64,000 bases of DNA from Kappaphycus alvarezii (GCA_002205965.3 NADL03000620.1:1984001-2048000); one strand, 5' to 3'. Numbered from the stretch's first letter, positions 11,171 to 22,964 are shown. A program made the numbers and translations. The notes: a model not told the origin generated them from the sequence alone.

Positions 11171-11289
11171 TTCCTAGGGGCTGACGATGGTCCAGCCCCG
11201 TCATCTCCCTTAGTCTTCTTCAGAAAAGAGTCAACTTCGAGAGGTCTTCGGCTAGAGCATCCACCTTGTCTTCGATGTTCCTAGACCTC

Positions 11290-11862
11290 GAATCCGGGCG
11301 AACCAGCAACCTTGCCGGCGGAACTTCAGCGGTGCGGCTAGAAGGAGCAAACGCCACACGATTGGTGAAAGTCCTTCAGCGCCTTGACGATTCCCGGATA
11401 ATCCTTGGGTCCCCGAAATGCCAAGAACTGCTGCAGCTCCTTGTGTCGACAGGCGGCAGTGCGAAGGAGTCCGAACCTGGCGATGTTGTCGAACCCCGCC
11501 TTCTCGTAGAGGCGTTCAATTTCCCTCAAAGAACCAAGAATGTCTTCTAGTTCAAGCCAACTTCTAGAGCTTGGCGGATGACGTCCTCCGGTCTTCGTCC
11601 TTCGCGAAATGCTCGAGAAACTTCTGTTTAACCTCGGCGTAGTTTTTTGCTGGGACGAGCTCACCATTCTACGCAAACGTATCGTAATAGAAGTCGAACG
11701 CTGCGCCGTCTCGTGTGCGAGGAGGGTAAGAGCTTTCTCCTCGTCGGGTTTGGATGCCATCGCGACATTCTCAAAGGAAAAGAAGAATTTTCGCAAGTCA
11801 TTCGTGCCGTCGAACACGACCGCGCTGGCGCTGGGAGTATCGGCCCTGCGCAAGAGTCCCAT
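11290..11862 (-). pseudogene. Gag (capsid) of Ty3/gypsy element 1
   Basis: The minus strand encodes VVFDGTNDLRKFFFSFENVA, then in a second frame AAFDFYYDTFA, a stop, and KNYAEVKQKFLEHFAKDED. It returns to the first frame with LEDILGSLREIERLYEKAG and HKELQQFLAFRGPKDYPG. This is the typical helix-rich retrotransposon Gag layout. An in-frame TAG and two shifts break it. The leader upstream is also open in one frame (NAQEAASPID), so translation may have started earlier than the ATG at 11,862. Confidence 0.75.
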
Positions 11863-11959
11863 GATGGGAGAGAAAGGAGGATGTGTAGGGAAGACAGTAG
11901 AGAATAGTAGGTTTTAGGGTGTAGGGAGGGGTCGATAGGTGACGCTGCCTCCTGAGCGT

Positions 11960-12178
11960 TGCACAACCGACTCGGGTGCTACCTGTGTAACAGACACCCG
12001 AGCGGCTGTGGCTGAGATTTGTCCGCACAGTAGTGTTCTTACTGTACAATACTGCACTCGACCTTAAAAAGTGATTAGAACATAGGCAAAGATAGAGAGT
12101 ACAGCACGTTACCCTAAAACGTCGTCATAGATAGTACTAAAAACGCCTAAAATCACCTTCCCGCCACTACCATCAACA
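11960..12178 (-). repeat. LTR (5' LTR) of Ty3/gypsy element 1
   Basis: A 219-base copy of the 6,426-6,626 LTR. It carries TTACTGTACAATACTGCAC and an imperfect inverted repeat around CTCGGGTGCTAC and ACACCCGAG. The leader starts immediately inside with ACGCTCAGGAGGCAGCG (minus strand). I do not recognise the primer tRNA. Confidence 0.85.
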
Positions 12179-12237
12179 CTCCCGTCCGGCTTGTCCCTAG
12201 CTCTATAATCGGACTGTAGCGGAAACCACAGAAACTA

Positions 12238-12480
12238 TTGGCTGTAAATGAAGTTTTGACTCAGGCTACGGCGCCAGGAGCAAGTGACCAGCAAGTGCTG
12301 CCATATGACACTCCTTGTTCGAAGCCTGGGTGCCCTGAGACATTAGATATTCTTATTGGGGACTATTTGCTGCGCTGTCGTTATGGATTCCAGCGCAAAA
12401 ATCGCCACAACAATCAGGTTGCTTTGCTGAGCAATGAGTCGGAACGAAAAAGGTCCTCTTCGCATCTTGAAATTCGTCCT
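12238..12480 (+). pseudogene. RT-element C-terminal fragment
   Basis: The plus frame contains GCPETLDILIGDYLLRC and GFQRKNRHNN. These align with MDILGDYAVDLCPSGFGRK and HRHN in the element at 4,867-4,780. The cysteine/histidine spacing before the nuclease-like domain is kept. The frame ends at TGA 12,481, so it is a short orphan fragment next to the LTR element. Confidence 0.6.
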
Positions 12481-12639
12481 TGAACAATCTTCCTACCTTT
12501 GTCTTCCCAAAACGAAATTTGAATATCTTTTACCTTTATGAATCCAAATTCACTGTACAACTCCATTTTCTATTTTATGTTTGAATATTTGGTCCTCCTC
12601 CTTCAAAGGGACGCCTTTCAATTCGTGGTCACTTCACCT

Positions 12640-13379
12640 CCCAAATTCAGTTCCGATATTTTATCACGCAGGTTTTTATGATGCCCCCGAATTTCATGCA
12701 TCCAAGGCCGCAGTATCGCCTTTTTTTGACCAAGACCAGGATGATTACCAAAGATATGCCTCTATTTAAAGTGCTTAGCATTGTCGCAGAAGCATCACTC
12801 CCACCACGAAAATTCGATATGCTGATTACCCTTTCTGTCAACATCCGCAACCCCGCTCACCCCTTTTCCAGAAATATGACGTCAAATCGCCCATCTGTCC
12901 CTATCTCCAAAAGCCGCCCTTCCAGTCCCATCAATGGCCTCCGTCTCGCCGCCTACGGGCCAACCGATGCCGACGACTACATCCGCGGCAAACTAAGAAA
13001 AAAATCATCGAGTGCGTTCGCCGCCTCTTCATAGAAGAAGAGGCGAGAGAGGTAAGTGAGGATGAGACTGAGAAAGTCAAGGAGGGAGCATGGAGTCCTT
13101 CGAGGAATGGTTAGCCCCTGAGCTAGTGTACGAGACTCAGGAGAAGGATGGGGAGGAAGAGGAGGATGGGGAGGAAGGGGAGGATGGGGAGGAGGAAGAG
13201 GAGGAAGAGGAGGAAAGGATGATGAAGAGGACGAGGACGAGGACGAGGACGAGGTGGATGAAGGAACAGGGGGAATGGAAAGTGTTGGACTGGTGGGCCT
13301 GGACTGGAGAGTATGGAAAAAGTGGTGCCGACGCTGGAACCGGATGGAGATATCTTTAGTAGTCTAGATATCTCCCAGG
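12640..13379 (+). pseudogene. broken ORF for an acidic-tailed protein, unknown function
   Basis: A plus-strand coding tract can be followed through three frames: first RRPSSPINGLRLAAYG-like sequence with DADDYIRGKLRKK, then (after a run of seven A near 13,000) IIECVRRLFIEEEAREVSED, then FEEWLAPELVYETQEKDG and a long Glu/Asp run. After one more shift it ends with DWRVWKKWCRRWNRM and TAG at 13,359-13,361. The acidic run comes from GAGGAxGAGGAG repeats at 13,140-13,250, a slippage-prone tract. I do not recognise the protein. It could be a host gene or a lost transposon ORF. Confidence 0.4.
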
Positions 13380-13839
13380 GGGAATAGAGAGCTATGAGCC
13401 GTTCGCAGATATTTGTGGGGACTGCTTAGAAAGCATGGATATTTGAGGAGTTGTTTGAATCTGATTTAGAGAATGGAAAGTAAGAGGACTCATTGATTGT
13501 TAGTTTCTAAGTATCTTTTGTTTAGAGTATATAATCCACACAAATTTGTTTGTATGCATTTCCTGGTACCTTCTGTAGTTTTGTTCGGACTTTAGAGCCA
13601 AAGTCTAAACAAGCTGAGTAACTGCTTTTTCGTGGAGAGATCAAGCAAGTTGGCAGACAACTTCGAGCCCAGTCCCAAATAGATAGGAGTTGAGAGTCAA
13701 CTTCAGAATTAAGAAGCATTTATTTCACGCTAGTCACTAATAGGGTGGCCCTGCCATTTCCATACTTGCTTGTAGCCCTTTCAACTGTCTTCCTATCCAC
13801 TCCTTTTTGTTCGTTCAAAACCATACCACGCAGCACTTT

Positions 13840-14371
13840 TGTCGCTTGCAACAACTCCTTCTTGGGTAATTGGTTCTGAGGATCTCCTTCCCTTCCGATT
13901 TATCCCTATCACAATGATCTTGGACGGGGAGCTCGGCGCCCTTTCATCGAACCGCGTATGCATCATCAACACCGGACAAGACCGGACATCATAGCCATGG
14001 GTGCCACAGGTGGAACTTACTATTTCGACAAAACAGTCGTCAATCCACTCGCTCCATCCCATTCGAGAGTCCGGACTTTCAACCCGATGACCAGTCTCTA
14101 TGCACCGAGCGCTGAAAAGCTGCGGAAGTGCCAGGGCTTCCTTGAGGATTTACCGGGGAGAAGCAGGCTAGTTCCTGTTCCAATCTCTACTCTTGGCGGA
14201 TCGCATCCAGAGGCGTTTTCAGTGGTCACGGAGTTTGTAAGAACAGTCGCAAGCTGCGCAATGGAACGGTTTCGGAAGTTTCGAGGCATACTTCTACAAC
14301 GAAACTCGGCGTTGGTAGTAACTTCTAACGCTGATTTTCTGCTCGCTGGCCTCCCATCGACTTTCTGGTAG
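13840..14371 (+). pseudogene. RT element C-terminal nuclease-like domain (family C)
   Basis: Plus-strand segments RPDIIAMGATGGTYYFDKTV, VNPLAPSHSRVRTFNP, LVPVPISTLGGSHPEA and ALVVTSNADFLLAGL follow in order to TAG at 14,369-14,371. The D...TVVNPLAP pattern and the following Pro/Gly-rich strand are the family C version of the C-terminal nuclease-like domain also seen at 4.5 and 57.7 kb. No RT palm is attached, so this is a 5'-truncated copy. Confidence 0.75.
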
Positions 14372-14399
14372 ACTGTTGTTGGTGCTAGTATTCGAGAAC

Positions 14400-14680
14400 A
14401 ATGATTTCTACATGCATCCACCATCGGCACATGTATTTATCATGACATACAGATTTGCAGCTCCAAATGGGTTCCAGCGAATCCATACATCTCAATAAAG
14501 ACACCCCTTTTTTCCCCAGGAGGTGATCTGCTCGGTGGCCAGCTGAGGCCCTGACCAGTATGCCAGGGTGAAGGTGATTCTTCTTCAACGACACCCCGCG
14601 TTAATGGCCAACTCCAACGCAGCCTGCTTGTTGGCTGGGCTATTAGCTACTTTCTACTTGGCAGGCACGCCCCATTGTTT
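14400..14680 (+). pseudogene. family C 3' UTR followed by a second family C tail
   Basis: Bases 14,410-14,520 are a 3' UTR matched (inverted) at 3,366-3,470 and ending in a T/C box. After it, a second C-terminal tail appears: LLQRHPALMANSNAACLLAG near 14,580-14,640. Two truncated copies therefore sit head to tail. Confidence 0.6.
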
Positions 14681-15036
14681 GCAATGCAGATCTTGCCACA
14701 TGGTTTAAATTCAAATTAATTGGACTCATAAACTTTGCACTATTCGTAGCAAAACAACCCCATTAACTCACTTTGAGCTGCACGAAGGCTCAATAAAATA
14801 CCGGGGCCTCTTCATTGATGCTGAGAACCAAGCTTCTGAATTAAGCACTGGTTACTTCTACAAAAGGAAATGGATGACCAAAGGGTTAACGAGACTTGGG
14901 GTTTAGGCACTGCTTTAGTTGTGCTCGTCTACTACTTTACAAGACGCAAACTACAAAACAATTTTCTTATAATGAATCAATGGTGATTCCCTCGAGTCTC
15001 TTAGTAACCAGTTGAGTGGCATTCACTGCACCCAAC

Positions 15037-15584
15037 CTTTGTTTGTCAGGTGTACAATGTCAGCCGTATTTGTTGATCCGCTCCCTTCATATCCCTCAGT
15101 TCTAAATACCTGAATGTGACAGGTAGCCCACAACTTGGATGTTACGTCTATATACAATTACATGAAACATACAGGTTGGTCATTTAGACATGGACGCACG
15201 TGCATTTGGTCGCAGCGAGGCACTATCAACATCAAATGCATCGTCCTCACAACGTTTGTTGTGTGAAGGTGATTACCTCAGAAATACTATAGAGCTAGTC
15301 ATTTAGAACTGTATATATATGTAGGTTGAGCTATCCAAAGTCACTGAACTAAAAAATAACGAGTACGAATTGCTCAACTTGACATCTGAGTTCAACACGT
15401 CCGAGACTAACACCTTGGTCTTCTAAAGTTTCGTACCTGGATGAACCGCCAGCTTTAGTTCATACCCCATCAAAACTCCCACATGGGGCTTCACACAAAA
15501 CAAAACTAAAGGCATACGAACAGATACAGGGGAGTCTGACGAAAAGATGATGACATGCGTGGTTTCATAAGGTCGGTTACAGTA
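15037..15584 (-). CDS. unknown gene, three phase-consistent exons
   Basis: On the minus strand, exons 15,584-15,437 (148 bp), 15,276-15,173 (104 bp) and 15,109-15,037 (73 bp) are bounded by GT and AG. Donors are GTACGA, GTATGT and GTTGGG; acceptors are CCCTCAG, TTCTGAG and CATTCAG. The frame carries through all three: phase 1 into the second, phase 0 into the third, no stops. It contains PHVGVLMGYELKLAVHPG, CDQMHVRPCLNDQP and EGYEGSGSTNTADIVHLTN. A last short exon near 14,841-14,857, ending in TAA, is possible. The product is not recognised; the pattern of short hydrophobic strands could be extracellular. Introns are 160 and 63 bp. Confidence 0.6.
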
Positions 15585-16247
15585 CTGAGGGCGCGTATGC
15601 AAATAGAGGTAAAGCAAATTTAGCTAAATCAATTAAATTGCGTCAGCAAGGAATTCCAAGAAGTCATTTACTCAATCTCAAACATCCTTATATCTCTTTC
15701 ACCTTTGAAAAGGCACAAAGAATTGATTAGTGCAGCTCCTAATGACTTGGAAAGACTCATTTGAGACATGTCAATACAGGAAAGGATCAAATTACAACAG
15801 TTACAACGGAAAAGAATGCTCGGTCATGGCGATCTACCTGAACATACTTTTATTGAAATTTCTTTTTTTTAGGGACTCGCGTTTCAGTATGAAAGCTCTG
15901 CCTCTGTGCTAAATTTCATCTGCATATGTGCGGCGAGGAACTTCTGAACTTCCGTGTGCCGGTTTAACGTAGTTCTCAAAGAGCACACATTGAAATGTGT
16001 AGCGCATAAGACAAAAATGATATTTATGATAGATTCAACCGCTTATTTACCAAAAAAATCCCATAAGTTACTTGCTTACCTCCTTTTCTTTAAGATATAA
16101 ATTTGTACCCTGGGAACTCTTTGCATCGAAATACTTATCAGCGCACGGTCACGGAGGAACAGACCTGTTTCAATTTCGTTCTTTCCTTCACTCCGAACTC
16201 CAAATAGTTCCACCCCTCTAAAAGTGTCAGAAAACAGAGAAAACTAC

Positions 16248-16475
16248 CTCATCATTCCCCTCTTCTCAGCGTGAGCTCCAGGGGTATGATTTTCATTGCC
16301 GACAATCGGGAAAACAGTGTCCGTGTTTACAAGGGACCTCAGAGGGCTGAAAACCATGGGAGTTCGTGAGTTAATAAGGCTCGTGCGATCTGAGCTCAAA
16401 GAAAAGTAAGAGAAGTAGTAGGGAAGTAAGCGTGTTGTCTGAGCAAGAGGGCTAGAGCTTTGTTCTCCAGATAGG
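16248..16475 (-). CDS. candidate exon, unknown product
   Basis: A 228-bp minus-strand interval runs from acceptor CAGCCTTTTCAG to donor GTAGTT and is open throughout in one frame, with SRTPMVFSPLRSLVNTDTV and NENHTPGAHAEKRG. A shorter alternative frame (YLENKALALLLRQHAYF) is also open for its first third, so the frame is not certain. I could not join it in phase to the gene at 15.0-15.6 kb. Confidence 0.35.
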
Positions 16476-17025
16476 CTGAAAAGGCTGTGATAATCCACGA
16501 GTGAGCAGATATTTTTGCGCATCTAAATTCCTTCCCGGAAGGATACCGTAAATCTGGAGCAGGTTTCCATCTAAAAGCAGGGCACCTGCCGCTCAGTCGA
16601 AGAACTGCTCTGTACTAGACTGGACCGCTAAATAAGTACCGCCATTACCGAAAATTGATTCACCGATAACTCTCGTCGGCGGTCAGGTAGGCATCGTCAA
16701 GTTGTTTTATATATTTTCTGCGAGTACTGTGACTAATGCTTAACTGTAATAGTTGGAGGTAAGCACAACTATGAGACTTATTTTTTTCCACGGAAAGTAG
16801 AGAGCAATCAGTTTTCCTTCTCGCTTCCTTACATTTATAAAGTTTCTCATTTCCAAGCTATGTTTATTGAGCAATTCATGAGCATGAAGTCAATCTAAAG
16901 TTAGCCGGCCCATGCTTAGGTACAATTAGTGTTGCGGTAAACTTTTCTCACAAAACAGCAGTTGAATGAATCTTTCATTGGCTATGGTAGTGAGATAGAA
17001 GGCTGCACTTAACAGTTCTACAGAT

Positions 17026-17165
17026 TTAGACAACAGGATGTCGGCTATATTTTGAGGATAATTTTTGCACTACAGTTTCGATTTTCTTGGGGTCTGTGAT
17101 GAAAAGAAAGAATTATCTTGCGGGAACTTACATGAAGAGTTGTCGCTGTGGATCAGCCCATGAGT
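17026..17165 (-). CDS. 3' end of an unknown gene, 38-bp intron
   Basis: Minus-strand exon up to 17,132 ends THGLIHSDNSS plus one base at a consensus donor (GTAAGTTCCCG). A 38-bp intron ending TTTTCATCACAG follows. The last exon 17,093-17,026 reads PKKIETVVQKLSSKYSRHPV and ends TAA. Phase agrees across the junction. The first exon's 5' limit is uncertain (near 17,165-17,170). The gene upstream at 17.8-18.2 kb ends in its own stop, so this is either a separate gene or part of an alternative model. Product unknown. Confidence 0.55.
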
Positions 17166-17842
17166 CTCATTTTATTAAAGCAACTTCACGCGAGTAAATT
17201 AGGATATGATACACTGTGCGTGATTCTTATGATACTTTACGCGGTTTCTGTTACAGTAGCTTTACGCAGTTAATATTACAATAGTTTTCTACGGTGTCGC
17301 TCCTCGCATGGATAATGGTAGCAGTATATAGGCACGACCACTCACAGCTTGCTATCAAAAACGAATCCATTGGAAACGACAAAGAGACTACCGCACCTTA
17401 GTTGCGGGAGAGAAGTATGAGTGAAACGAATAATGGACTGAAGGTCCAAGAGTCAGAAGACGAAGTTTAAGTTCTTCCAAAGCTTGTCGAGGTCAAAATT
17501 GGAACTGAAACGTTTCTTTGGGATTAAGTTGACTTCAAACTTCTTTTTACCTCTATTCGGATCTAAAATTACCTCTCGAATCCTAAAAAATTTTGGAAAG
17601 TCGACTTGGGTCTGTATTTAAAGTTTATATGAAAACTTAGCTGTCCTCACTGGAGAAAGCCTTTCACTCAGCATGCATACACTGTTCGTCTGAATAGAAC
17701 ATACTCAGTGTCTCATACTTTGTGCAAGCGAATCATAGAGACTTAAAAAAGGCCTGAGTACTTTTAAGAAAATTTCACGGCTCCATTTTTCACTATAATC
17801 AGCTTAGATATAGAAACAAAGCAAATTTCCAAGATACTTGTG

Positions 17843-18203
17843 CTACAATTTCACTCTTTCTAATGAAATAGTCAGTGCGTAGATGATCCGCTCGATCTAT
17901 GGGTTCAGTGGAAATATGAAAAAACCAATTTATACAAACACAAGGACTTACAGGTAGCTCTCTGTCCCTCTTTTCTTGAAGTAACCTACGATGAAATGAC
18001 AGAACCCGCTGGTGGCGAGGAATAATTGGTTGGCTGGAGGGGTGTGATTCCTTGGTCAGCTTGACGATATGATCGCACCCTTGCTTGTAAATTAGGAATG
18101 TGTTCCGCAAAATGCTAGAAAATTGCTGCAAGGAATCATATCGAAAGAACCGATGATACCAGGGTGGAAACGATGACAGGAAATTGAAGTAGAGGTTAAT
18201 CAA
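17843..18203 (-). CDS. unknown gene, two exons with 55-bp intron
   Basis: A minus-strand exon, open from about 18,200 to 17,952, contains SILRNTFLIYKQGCDHIVK, SSQPIIPRHQRVLSFHRRL and LQEKRDRELP. It ends at a perfect GTAAGT donor. A 55-bp intron with acceptor CCACTGAACCCATAG leads to an exon reading IERIIYALTISLERVKL and TAG at 17,843. Phase 0 is kept. This is the longest open stretch in the AT-rich half and is very unlikely by chance at this base composition. The charged helix-like sequence is not recognised. An internal acceptor (GATTCCTTGCAG, ending 18,126) could shorten the first exon. Confidence 0.6.
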
Positions 18204-19826
18204 CAGTACTTATTATTTACATTGGGGGTTAGGGTGTTTATTTTAAACGATAAAGTTCAAGTTTTCATTTTAGCAGAGCACCGGGGTACTGGACCCCAAG
18301 CGTGAGTAAATTTAATAGATTAAAATAAAGAGATAAAGATATTAACGGGTAGAAAATATGGAAATGGGGAAAGCAGAGGATAAACGAAGGCAAAAGGCGA
18401 TGCTTTAGTTGAATAGGTATTAAAAAGGCGAAATTTAGTCATTTTTGGAGATCAGATTGCGGTGACTTTTATGCTGAGGCTGCAAAAGACAAGTAAGTAT
18501 GAATCATAGTAAGAAAAAAGCCAAAAAACATCTACTGCGGCGCGGGTATTTAGGGCCATTTCCAGTTAAATAATAACTAAATCTTGAAAATAATACTGTT
18601 CGAGCGCAGTAAGGACTTTCGCACTATTCGATGAGTTTATTTATGAATATTTTACTAAAAAGTTAATACGGGGAATTTTGAAAATAGAATTAAAGAATAT
18701 TCATATAATCATAAAAGTTCATTAAATAGTTTCAAATTTGATCCAATCTTCTTTCTTAAATGAAAAGAAAAAATGAAAACATTTATATATTTTTATAACA
18801 AGCTCACAAGTACTCTAAAAGCCCCTGCAGACATGGTCAAATAAATAAACAGCGAAAATATCACATGTAAAAGTAGTTGATTTCTTAAAATAATTTTGTG
18901 GTAATATTATATTCATACATTTTCCTCAAAGAAATTACAGAAAATAGACTGCGCAACTTATCCCTGGCCTAATTTATCTTTGTCTAATACATATTTTATT
19001 AATTTTTGAACAAGAAAAATATTCACTGGAAAATTCTCTTGGTTGTCTTGTTATGATGCAAAAAACAAGAGGCATTGGTTCTTGTCAGGGCTATTAGTAC
19101 GAATCGGTTTGAAAATATTCATATTTTAACGCTTAAAAAGAAAAATACTATTGAAGCCGTTCTCGGCTTTGACTTACAGAGTGTTTTAGTCCAGATATTT
19201 CTATCAAGATAACTGTTATTGAATTTTACACGTCACGATTTATGGATATATTTGCGAATTGAAGTAAGTATAACCCACTTCTTTGAAAAGAAAGACTTCA
19301 CAAGCAAGAATTACGGATTTCCGCTTCAGCCTTTCAGTAGTTCTCAAGCTTTTATTTGATCACATCGTCTTACGAGTTAATTGAATTGATCTGATTAAAT
19401 GCAAACTTTAATTTATTTGATAGATTTTCAGAGAAGCGGAAATCGCAATAGTCCTGATTTTTCTTTGTTCCTTATCTAGAAGCAAATTAAAGGAATCAGC
19501 ACCACTAGTTATTAAGAAATATGGTACAACATGGTGGTTTACGAGACATAAACGTATTAGAAGATAGGATGTCTAATATCTTAAAATCAGTTCCTGTTTT
19601 GTGTTCTCAAACAGAAGCTCAATAAAATTGCACTGCCGTCAGAATTTTTCATAAATTTCTCAGAACCGTTGCAGTATAGTTGTCGATAGTGATAGTATCG
19701 AAGAACACCGGCTTCGCAGGCAATTATCCAATGCAACTCGGCTCATACGACTGGTAGTGTATTACGTACCTAAAAGTATAGTAAGTAGATAATTATTCTA
19801 ATTTTATCGAACAAGAACCAGCTTAC
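18204..19826. other. AT-rich interval with one plus-strand exon candidate
   Basis: Mostly AT-rich sequence. One short exon candidate lies at 18,451-18,492 on the plus strand: acceptor CATTTTTGGAG, then SDCGDFYAEAAKD, then donor GTAAGTATG. No partner exon was joined. Nothing else is supported. Confidence 0.3.
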
Positions 19827-19866
19827 TGTAACATGATGCGCGCTTTAGTCGTAATGAAGGTAGCTT
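19827..19866 (-). CDS. candidate 40-bp exon
   Basis: A GC-richer 40-bp block on the minus strand lies between a good acceptor (GATATTCTCTCGGTCAG) and a donor GTAAGC. It stands out from its AT-rich surroundings. Frame and neighbours are unknown, so only the splice signals and base composition support it. Confidence 0.3.
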
Positions 19867-20437
19867 CTGACCGAGAGAATATCAAATTGTTGGGACTAAA
19901 GATACGAGAAAGGTTTAATTGAAATTATAAATAATAAATAGTTGTCTGCTTTATCTATCGCCCTAAAAAAATGTCTTCAGGCGGTAAGATGGGCCAATCT
20001 CTTCTTTTTTCTTTTTACTCATAAAATAAAGAAATTCTCAATTTTTGTCTCACATGTTATTACTCCTTTCGTTTCAAAAACATTCAATTCCATAAGATCC
20101 AATGAGCAAAAAGAACCAATTATTTGGCTGAAATACATATCAGAGACCATTTTCTCAGCAAAACCGAATCGAAGTACCAGAGTTACAAATTTCATGTATT
20201 ACGTAGGAATAAATAGACCAAAGCTCAGTTACTGACAATAAGCCTTTTGTGAGACGTTATTGTATTAGAAGCACAGTTATGAGGTTTTATTTGTAAACAG
20301 ACATTTCTATTGTAGCCTTTTTGTGGGATATTTCAAGCAAGTGAACTTTAAATTAAATTCATCCATATTTTAATGTACTTTAACGCTAATATGTCATCTA
20401 TCGCGGAGCTTTGACGTCCTTTTAAAATATAAGGGGT

Positions 20438-20627
20438 TTATTCTTTAATATTTCTCAGATCATGCACTTGAACGCATTCTGGAATGGAACTATCAAATTT
20501 ATAATCATAAAACCTTTTAACATGAAGTAAATCTGCTGTATTAAAAGGTTTCGAGGATGTTTCTTTCATTTTATCTATACCATAAATCCTGCGCATGCAA
20601 ATTGTATTAAAACGCCAATTTCCTGGA
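20438..20627 (-). CDS. candidate terminal exon, unknown product
   Basis: From acceptor TATGGAAATTTTCAG the minus strand stays open for about 62 codons (CMRRIYGIDKMKET, FNTADLLHVKRFYDYKFD) to TAA, overlapped by AATAAA. Such length is rare at this AT content. An overlap of stop and a possible polyadenylation signal fits a last exon. Between 20,640 and 21,230 I see nothing. Confidence 0.4.
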
Positions 20628-21229
20628 CTGAAAATTTCCATACCATGAACAGTTAAAATAGATTACAATATTTGGTAATTTATCTGTTTTGCAAATGTAC
20701 ATTACAATGTTAAATGAAATATTAGAGTTATTGTGACGTGAGATACAGCCTAACAGGTCCTATTGACACCTACAACAATGGGACTTCATTCTAAAATATT
20801 CATAGTTATCTTTCAGTTTTACCTAAAGAAGATACCTACTGCCTAGTATACTGGCTGTTGGTGACTCGACAGTAAACAAAAAGCTTGTTTTCTTCGTATT
20901 CATCACTCCAAAGTCGTGTGGCTTCACGTTAATAGCTAGGGTACTGACGAGGATGTCATCCCTGCTACCATTACCCCTCCCTACCGTTCCCACACAATGG
21001 CTTAGTCATTCACAAACCTATCCCTTCGTCCTACATGTTGATGCGACTTGCTACCATTTTTAACATATTCACTACCCGTCTATATTTTTCACTCGAATTT
21101 CGCCCACAGAATGGGGTTGCAGCTATATTTCCGTTTCATTTCCCGTACAAACATACTTTTTGGTTCTTCCCACTCAAATATGCTACATTAACGAAAAAAA
21201 GCATTCAAAATTTAGTTCCACGATATTCG

Positions 21230-21405
21230 TATTGCGTTTAATACGTCCAATGCGGCGTGCCTGTGTGCCAACCAGTTTTCTAGCGTTTTAAAGGCTTCCC
21301 GCCAACCCTTTACATTGTAAAGCTTTACCAACACCACGATATACCTCAGGGAACAGCTGACCATATTTTCATGGATAAAAACACCCCAAATTACCCCCCT
21401 TCATA
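21230..21405 (+). pseudogene. RT element (family C) 3' end
   Basis: Contains a decayed coding tail (the ACGTCCAATGCGGCGTGCCT region) ending at TTTTCTAG, then the same 3' UTR as 3,525-3,655 with CAGGGAACAGCTGACCATAT and the terminal box CACCCCAAATTACCCCCC. It is a young-looking 3' fragment inserted in AT-rich host sequence. Confidence 0.6.
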
Positions 21406-22335
21406 TACCTATTAAAGGGAATTACACTATGAAAACTTTGTAAATCATGAACTTTTATTTACAAAATTCATCATTTCAGTACGCAAAATATCATTCTGTT
21501 GATTCTTTTTCGCTTCATCATCTCAAATGCGACCCATCAGCAATTTCTTTGTGTAAATTCTGTTGAAAATTAAACAATCACTTCATCTTTGCACATTATA
21601 TAGGTTCACTTACAAAGTTCAGTTAATTTTTCATAATAAACACTGCCATAGCTCATGGTGCTTGCACCAAAGTGCCGGCGAATCCAAATTTACAAAATTA
21701 GTCTTTCGTAAGTGGCTCATGTTGTAGTGATACATGGATAGACTATAGAGGTTCTATTTGGCACATTTTTTAGTCCTCTTCTTTGTTTATTTTACCTTTT
21801 CCTCCATTAAAGTGCTCTCTGGGTTCCTCTTACCCATGTGAAGAACAATCCCTGTCATTATTATCAACGGAACGAAATAAGTGTCCACCGACCACCACAC
21901 TAGATCATCCCACCTTTAGTGGACTATTGGAAGGGACCTACAATTTTTGAGTAGGATTACAACTATTTATCCTTTTTAGAAAATTCTTTGTTCAACCGCC
22001 ACTTGGGATCTTTTTACGTTATTTTAACTTGAGCCAAGGTGCTACTTACGTAGCCTAAAATACTTTCAATAATTTAAAATAAATGTCTCAGGCAGGGGCT
22101 TGTAGTTGGACCCTTGCCCTTCGGACTTTGTTCTTCCTGATCAATACCTCTTTTGGTTTATTCTCTTCAGCAATGCAGCTTAATTCATGTTATTCTATCA
22201 CATATTGGAAACTATAGCACTCGAATAACCTTTTCTACTATCAAATGTCTACCCTGCCACGCACCGTTCTAAGCCACATCTATTACATTCTTTCTCTATT
22301 GCTCTTATCGTTACAATTTTCCTCAGTTGAACTAA

Positions 22336-22565
22336 ACTGGCCTCAGCCGAGACTGACAGCCGTCTATCCCCCAATTTTGTTGTGCTTTTACGCTATTAAC
22401 ATCTCGCGTTGGCACTACACAGGTGCACGAACTACCCTCCAACTTTCTCTCCAACACTGCATTGCTAAATAGTTCAATAAAGGGACATGCGTATTTATTA
22501 GGTACTTTTATTTCTTTCATTCGACGTAGAGCAGAATAAGCTGAGGCTTTATAGAAGATCCGCAA
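22336..22565 (-). CDS. unknown ORF, possible exon
   Basis: The minus frame is open for about 75 codons and includes AYSALRRMKEIKVPNKYACP, FIELFSNAVLERKLEG and CTCVVPTRDVNSVKAQQNW. A possible donor follows RLRP. The residue mix looks protein-like, more so than the overlapping plus frame (22,245-22,472), which is a hydrophobic Leu/Ser run. No family is recognised. Confidence 0.4.
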
Positions 22566-22741
22566 CGATGCTTAGCATGTCATGGCATGTAGTTCTAGGT
22601 GAATTTTTAAGAAAATTAACAAACCCTGTAATTTTTTCTAAACTCTAAATTTTTATGGGTTGCTTTTTCGGTGGGAAGAATAAGGAAGCCAAAACATTTA
22701 TAAAACTACATTTTTTAATGCTCCACGGTGCAGAAATTTAT

Positions 22742-22946
22742 CTAAACTACTGATACGAACACGGAGGAGCACTGTTTCTTCCTCTCGTGACAGGTTTCAC
22801 TGTCATGATTGCTTGATTGATGTTCTATGTTTAGATCTGAGCATTGGTCTTCTATTCTGAGCAGAGAATGGATATTACTCGGCCAATGGCGGATCCAACC
22901 TGACGAGGTAGTGATTATCAAATGCATAGATTCGAAAATGTTTGTT
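22742..22946 (-). CDS. 3' end of an unknown gene, 43-bp intron
   Basis: Minus-strand exon 22,946-22,900 reads NKHFRIYAFDNHYLV plus two bases. A 43-bp GT-AG intron (acceptor CATTCTCTGCTCAG) leads to exon 22,856-22,742 with IEDQCSDLNIEHQSSNHD, TCHERKKQCSSVF and TAG. The phase-2 junction is consistent and both exons are stop-free. The tail is polar and cysteine-containing. Product unknown. Confidence 0.5.
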
Positions 22947-22964
22947 CTGGTTGATTTAATCACT

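Larger units (their letters stand above)
6426..12178 (-). mobile_element. Ty3/gypsy LTR retrotransposon, domain set complete but frame-broken
   Basis: An element of about 5.75 kb lies on the minus strand between two similar LTRs (6,426-6,626 and 11,960-12,178). Domain order is leader, Gag with two zinc knuckles, protease, RT, RNase H, integrase with a GPY/F-like end, and a non-conserved 3' segment, which is the Ty3/gypsy order. The left LTR abuts the truncated RT element. I see no matching 5-bp target duplication at the outer ends, and the sequence beyond the right LTR does not continue the RT element, so the flanks have been rearranged. Frameshifts and at least one stop in Gag make it inactive. 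Confidence 0.9.

Noticed and set aside
6426..12178. Element 1 as a clean insertion into the RT element at 6,425
   Set aside because: The RT element is cut at the left LTR but does not resume after the right LTR, and no target duplication is visible.
13090..13359. Glu-rich ORF as a complete gene starting at 13,090
   Set aside because: The ATG lies inside a longer tract that is coding-like upstream in other frames, so the start is an artefact of frame changes.
22245..22472. Plus-strand hydrophobic ORF
   Set aside because: It overlaps a more protein-like minus frame and is a simple Leu/Ser/Thr run.
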